Below, piece by piece: positions 23,401 through 29,400 of a stretch of DNA of 64,000 bases (position 1 is the first letter of the stretch; every line of letters begins with the position of its first letter). Location: assembly GCA_027922465.2 (NCBI GenBank), contig BQMF02000099.1:434001-498000 (forward strand), in the 5' to 3' direction. The DNA comes from Turritopsis dohrnii (Eukaryota > Cnidaria > Hydrozoa > Anthoathecata > Oceaniidae). The position numbers were made by a program, and so were the translations under genes. Below the pieces are notes generated by a model. That model did no database searches. It saw nothing but the letters and a program-made list of their open reading frames with translations, and was not told the DNA's origin.

Positions 23401-26400
23401 TTCTTCAACTTGCTTTCCGAAACACCAATTAGCGATCGTATCGTAAAAATTCTTAATGTCCTTATCGCTTATCATCTTGAATAAAAAACGGAAACCAGTC
23501 TGACTGAAACTAGTGGTATATTACCGAACTTTTCGTCTTCGAGGAATGGGGGTAGTGGCGAAAGGAAAGCCAGTCAGAACCCCTAGGATTCTACATTATT
23601 AGTGTTCGGAGTGGCTCCGCCTACTTTCCTAGTACAAGCAAATTGGCTGATTCCGTTATGGAAGTAGGTAGAGGAAGTTTGAAACTTTCTAAGGGTGCCA
23701 AACATAATTTTTGTAGTTGTCTGAATGTTTGAAAATTCTCATTTTTGACGAGAGTGTTTACAGCAATTTTCGCGCGCGATATTTTATTTACGAGACTTTT
23801 TCTTCAATCTCGTTGGTTTTTATTTCGTGAAAAGCCTGTATTTACAAATAGGAGACCACCCCCAATTAGATGAATCTATTCGAGGAGGTGGCCACCAGAA
23901 ATTCTCATAAAATAAAATAATATTGGTATGTCAGAAAAGTATCTAAACCATAAACTTAAGAAATAAAGAGTTAACATATACTCTGTAACTAATGATTCAG
24001 TTTGTGCATAAGAATGAGTTGATAAATCATCGATTTGAAGATTTTACATAATAGAATTCCGGTTATATATTGATTGGTTTTCAATAGAATATTCACGGAA
24101 TGATACTGTTTTGAATGGGTATTTTACCAGTGTTCCTGATGTCCTTCCACGGAGATCAAATCCACATGGTTAAACAGAAAAGTATTATAAATGCATGGAC
24201 TGGGTCATAAAGTGGCGAATCTTAGACTGATAGCCATTTGCTCTTCGAAGTTTGATTGAAAGTTCATTGACATGCCTAGACCAGTTAAGATTCTCATCTA
24301 TGTAAATTCCAACATATTTGATTGAGGAACTTTTCCCATTTAGCTTAATATGAATATTAAAGTCAACATTACGATTTTGATGTTTAAATACTATGTATTC
24401 AGTCTTAGCAGTGTTAAAAGAAATCATATCTGCAAAACGCCTCCTCCGCTCCAACACTGATGCTTCTGGTAGTCTTGATAACGATAACTTCCTCCGTGCG
24501 ATGATCCTATTACGCAACACACCCGATCCAGATTGCAATATTTTGCCTGCAGAAATTGTGTTTGGTCGCCCCCTTCGCGATGCCTTCACCTTTGCCTCTT
24601 GCCTCAATAAATTTAATAACGATAACATCCGTCCCATGTGGAGAAATGCTTGGCAGTGTAAAGAGTCTGCATTGCGTGAACGGTTCCATAAGTCTGCTGA
24701 GAAGCTCTCAAAACACGCACATCCACTTCCAAAATTGCATATTGGCGACCGTTGCTACATTCAAAATCAAAATGGTCCCTATCCAAAGAGGTGGGATCGG
24801 TCGGGTACAGTGATTGAAGTGCATGACCATGATAGTTATTCTCTGAAAGTGGATGGGACCGGCCGGATCACACGACGCAACAAACGTTTCCTTCGACATT
24901 TCGTTCCAGCATCTCCTGCCATCCATAGCGCTCCTACGTACTCTGATAGACGAATTCCAGTCCCTGCTAGAATCTACCATCCAGTCACCGGTGTACCTCC
25001 TTCATCTGTTAGACCAGCCATTGTACCTCCTGCTCTTCCTCAGTTACCGCCGAGCCTGGACAAGTCCAGTCAGGAACATTTGCTGCCGATCCCGGTCAGT
25101 CCTAGACAGGAACAGTCTTTCGATGCACACCGATCAAAAAGCGTGCTCCTTGCAGTCCGAATCCGCCGTTGACATCCCATACCACACCTCTGATAGGTGT
25201 TGAACCTGTGACTCCTAGGATCTCACGACCGCATCGCTCTTCTCGTGCTCCTGCCCGATACGAGCCTGAGACAGGCAAATGGATATAGTTATACGTACAT
25301 TGATCATATACATGGACTATATTGAATGATATTTCGTTGTGCTCCACTGAGATTTAAGTTTGAGATGTAAGGTTATGGACTCTGAACTGAACTAACTTCC
25401 CGTTATGTATTATTTTATTATATATTTAGGTCTAAACATTCAACTGCTGATCTACAATTATGTTCGTTGATTGATATTTATCCATTATCAAGATGTGAAA
25501 ATTGTCAGTACGCTGCCCGGATATGATGAAAAATTTCAGCAGGAAAAGTACCTGCAGCACAAAGAGCAGGCCAAAGTGAAAACCATGAAAGTGATATTGT
25601 GCTTTATAAGTCGGAGGAAGTAAAAGAGCACAATACAGAATTAACTGACAAAGAAATATAGGATAAAGTAAAATTCCTGACAATATCCTCACAAAAAAGG
25701 GCAATGAGACATTTTGGTATTGGGCAGAGAGTTGTATACAAGGGTGGAATATATATATATATATATACAATCAACAACTGGTTCCATTTAGAGTTAGATA
25801 AAAAGTTAGATGATATACATTTGGTTAATACAGATGCTGACACAGAACGATGTGAGTTATAATAGCTACTAGGACACTTTGGACAATAGATTGTTTAAGC
25901 TAATTTACGTTATTTTTATTATATCTTTGTTTAGTATTGAAACATATAGTTGATGCTAACGAGTCATTTAGTGATTTGGCCAAGTGAAACAACAACTATA
26001 TATTGTAAAGCAAAAGTAAAATAATATGGGTATATTATATCCAACATTATACCATAACACCTCTTTCTACGTTTTTTCGAGTACCTCAAGTTATTAAGAT
26101 ATTTGAAAGTTGTCCGCACTGAATGTTTTGTCACTATAAAGAGATTATAAAATTATTATAATCAGATAGAAAACTTTAATTTCTATGTGCTGGAGCACCT
26201 AATTGCTGGAATGACTTTTTTTATCTCACAAAATCAAAGAACAACTTCTCCTTTTCAGATAGTGTTTTGTCAGTCTAATACATTTTCTCAGGTTCATGAC
26301 AGTTTTAGATTCATTGTGGAGTGAACAGAAGTTATTGTATATATTATATAACTAATTTTGACATATCTTTTGCATATTCCTTTCTCTGATATTTTGATGC

Positions 26401-29400
26401 ATTTTATCAGTCATGACCTTTCCTAGTTTTACGAGTTTTGTTTGTCCTTCGTCCTACTTCATTGGTTTTACTGCAAGAGGAATTCTGAGGCATTTCCTTT
26501 TTTCTTTTCAATTTTGCCTTTAAAAGACTTGTTCTGTATATATGTATTTTTAGAATTTTTTACCAATTTTACTGACAATCTTACTAACATTATTTCACTT
26601 TATTTTATAAACAGGACTCTATTGACAACAGTATTTTCATTTTTTAAATGTTTATAACTGACGGATCATCCTGTATAAAAATTCGCTAATAATAATAATA
26701 ATAATAAACAAAGAACTTGAGGAGTTCAAGATCAGATGTAGTTCTTAACAGGATATTTCCAGATGCCTGTGTCAAGCATAACTGTGGTAACTAAGCAGAC
26801 TGTACAATCTATACTTGTCTCCCAAATCTCAGGGGTAGCGCAATGAGTTTTATGATACCTATGTGCTACATATGTAAAATTCCTTTATTTACATCACTGA
26901 AATAGATAACTTTTGAAAGAGATTTTACTACACCAATCATTTGACAACATTTACAATTTACTCTTTCCTAATAACCAACAAACCATATCAAAAAATCATA
27001 CCTAGTTTATGCTTGTCGCTGCCATCTGTTATGTCACCATCTCCATCTAAAAACAAGTATTATTCAAGTATAAGAAAATTGGCTCAAAATGTATTGCTTT
27101 GCTTGTGTTGGCAAAATAATGCCAAAGGTTTACTGAATGGATATACTTTTACTGCTTCATTAAAGGAGAACTAACGAATGATAACAAGTCGGGCTTATTT
27201 TGTTCATCATTACCTGAATATGAACTGTGAGAAGTTTTACGGCTTCATTTGATTTGTTTGAGATATTTACAATTAACCTTTTGGTTACCAATCACGTAGA
27301 TCTACGGATCACTAATATACCGATCACGTAGATCTACGGATTTTGATATTGCTTACTTTGAGCAAGTCTCCAGCAAGATTTACGGCAGCTACCACCCTTA
27401 TTTTTGCTTTTGCGACTTGCTCTAAGTTGTCTCTTGAAAATACACCCATATTGAGGTTATCATGAAAGTTTTTTTCATGAATAAGGGTACATAGAGAAAT
27501 AACAAATTTCAGTTGAAAATAAATGGCGTCCAGAGAAGAAAGCATGAAACGTGCTCAAAGAAGACTCACCGATGATGATGAAATAAGGAATTTTATCGAC
27601 AACTTGACTTCAGATTTTGATAGTTCTGAGTCAGATGATGACTCTTCATGTAAGTTTAACAATTTTTTGTTAGATTTGAGATTGATTGGATTGGATTTTG
27701 ACTCTCTCTTGACAGTGTGTGGTCTGGGAGTGGAAGCCAGAGAAATATGAAGGACCTACTTGCAAAACAAGTGGTGATATGATGGTTATGCGTTGGAATG
27801 ATGATTCTAAAACAAAAAAGACTAAGATCGTCTCCATGTTATCTACAATGCACACGGGTGCTATGCGTGCTTCAGGGAAGAGGAAGAGGGGCACCAATGA
27901 GATGATAGAGAAGCCAGATGTTATCCTGGATTACAACAAATCTATGGGCGGTGTCGATACCTTATCGCGTGTATTGATCCCATACAGCTGCCAACGTAAA
28001 GGCGTCAAATGGTACCGGAAACTAGCTGAGCTCTTCATTGATGTTTCTATCTACAATTCATTTTGCATTTGGCAAAAACTGAATGAGGGTAATTCTTTAA
28101 CCCACTTAGACTATCGAAAACGATTAGCTGAGGAAATAATCACGCATCACTCGTTTGGTGTTGGGCCTAAACAACATGGTGCCAGAACTTCAGGAGCAAA
28201 CCCACTGAGACTGATTGAGAAACATTTCCCTGAGCAATACCCTAGAACTGGCAAGAAAACCTATGCACAGGTACAATGTGTTCGATGTTCTGCTATGAAG
28301 AGGAGAAAGGATTCTCGGTACTGGTGTCGTGATTGCAGAGTCGGGTTATGTTTACAACCTTGTTTCCGTCTCTATCATACAAAACTTCAATATGATCTCT
28401 CTGAAGATGGATCAGACATTGAGGAATGAATACAACCAGAAACATTTTAGTATTTCTTTACTGATTTCATTACTTTATCTTTTGTTCATGCATATCTATA
28501 GTTTAGTATTTGAGAGAGGATTGTTTATGCTTTGATATTCAAACTTGGTGATCAAATGACCGTAAAGGTGGTTTTAGCCAATGACCAAATCAAGTCATTT
28601 TATTGTGTATTTAAATACTCAGGTATCATGAGAAGGAGTTTTTATTTGATAAATGTTAGTAATGTTGCTTCTAAGGCATTGAAATTCATGAAAACAACTT
28701 TTTTTGCTGAAAAATTTTTTTTTCGTAAAAATGTTTTTCATGTTCCTTGATCATCAAGAAAACTTCTTTATAATTGATTTTCATTCTGGAAAACTTGTTT
28801 TTTCTTGTAAAGACATATACTATGTAGCATTTTAAAAAAATTTCATACAATTTTGATGCTTTGAAAATTTTTGACAGTATTTCAAACGAGTCAATAAGAA
28901 AAGTGCTTTAAGTTTTTTGCAAAAAAAAACCCAGGTGGTTTTGACTTATGACCTAAGATAGACAAAGTACTATAAAGTCGATTTCGTAATTTTAAAGTAA
29001 AGACCAATGTTCCAGGTTTCCAAAATGGGCTTACTTTTTAAATTTGCATTACTAGATCTGGAGATATTCATGTTTGAAATTTTTGTCAATTTTTGCCAAA
29101 AATGGTCGGTACTGGGGGGCCAACCTTACACGATGGTCGGTAACCAAAAGGTTAAAGAGCTCGTCATGATAGATTATAAAGAGTGATCCTATTCATTGAT
29201 TGTTAAACCTTGTGGCATATTTATGCGATCATCATTTCGTGAATGAGTGAGAGCAGAGAAAATGAGAGCACTAAAAATTATCAAGACAATCAAACCTAAA
29301 TTATACTTGTCACTGTCAACTGTTTCGTTACCTAAGAATCAGAAATCAGCCAACAATAAAACAACCAAGTACATCAAAATATTACTTTTTTAAACATCAA

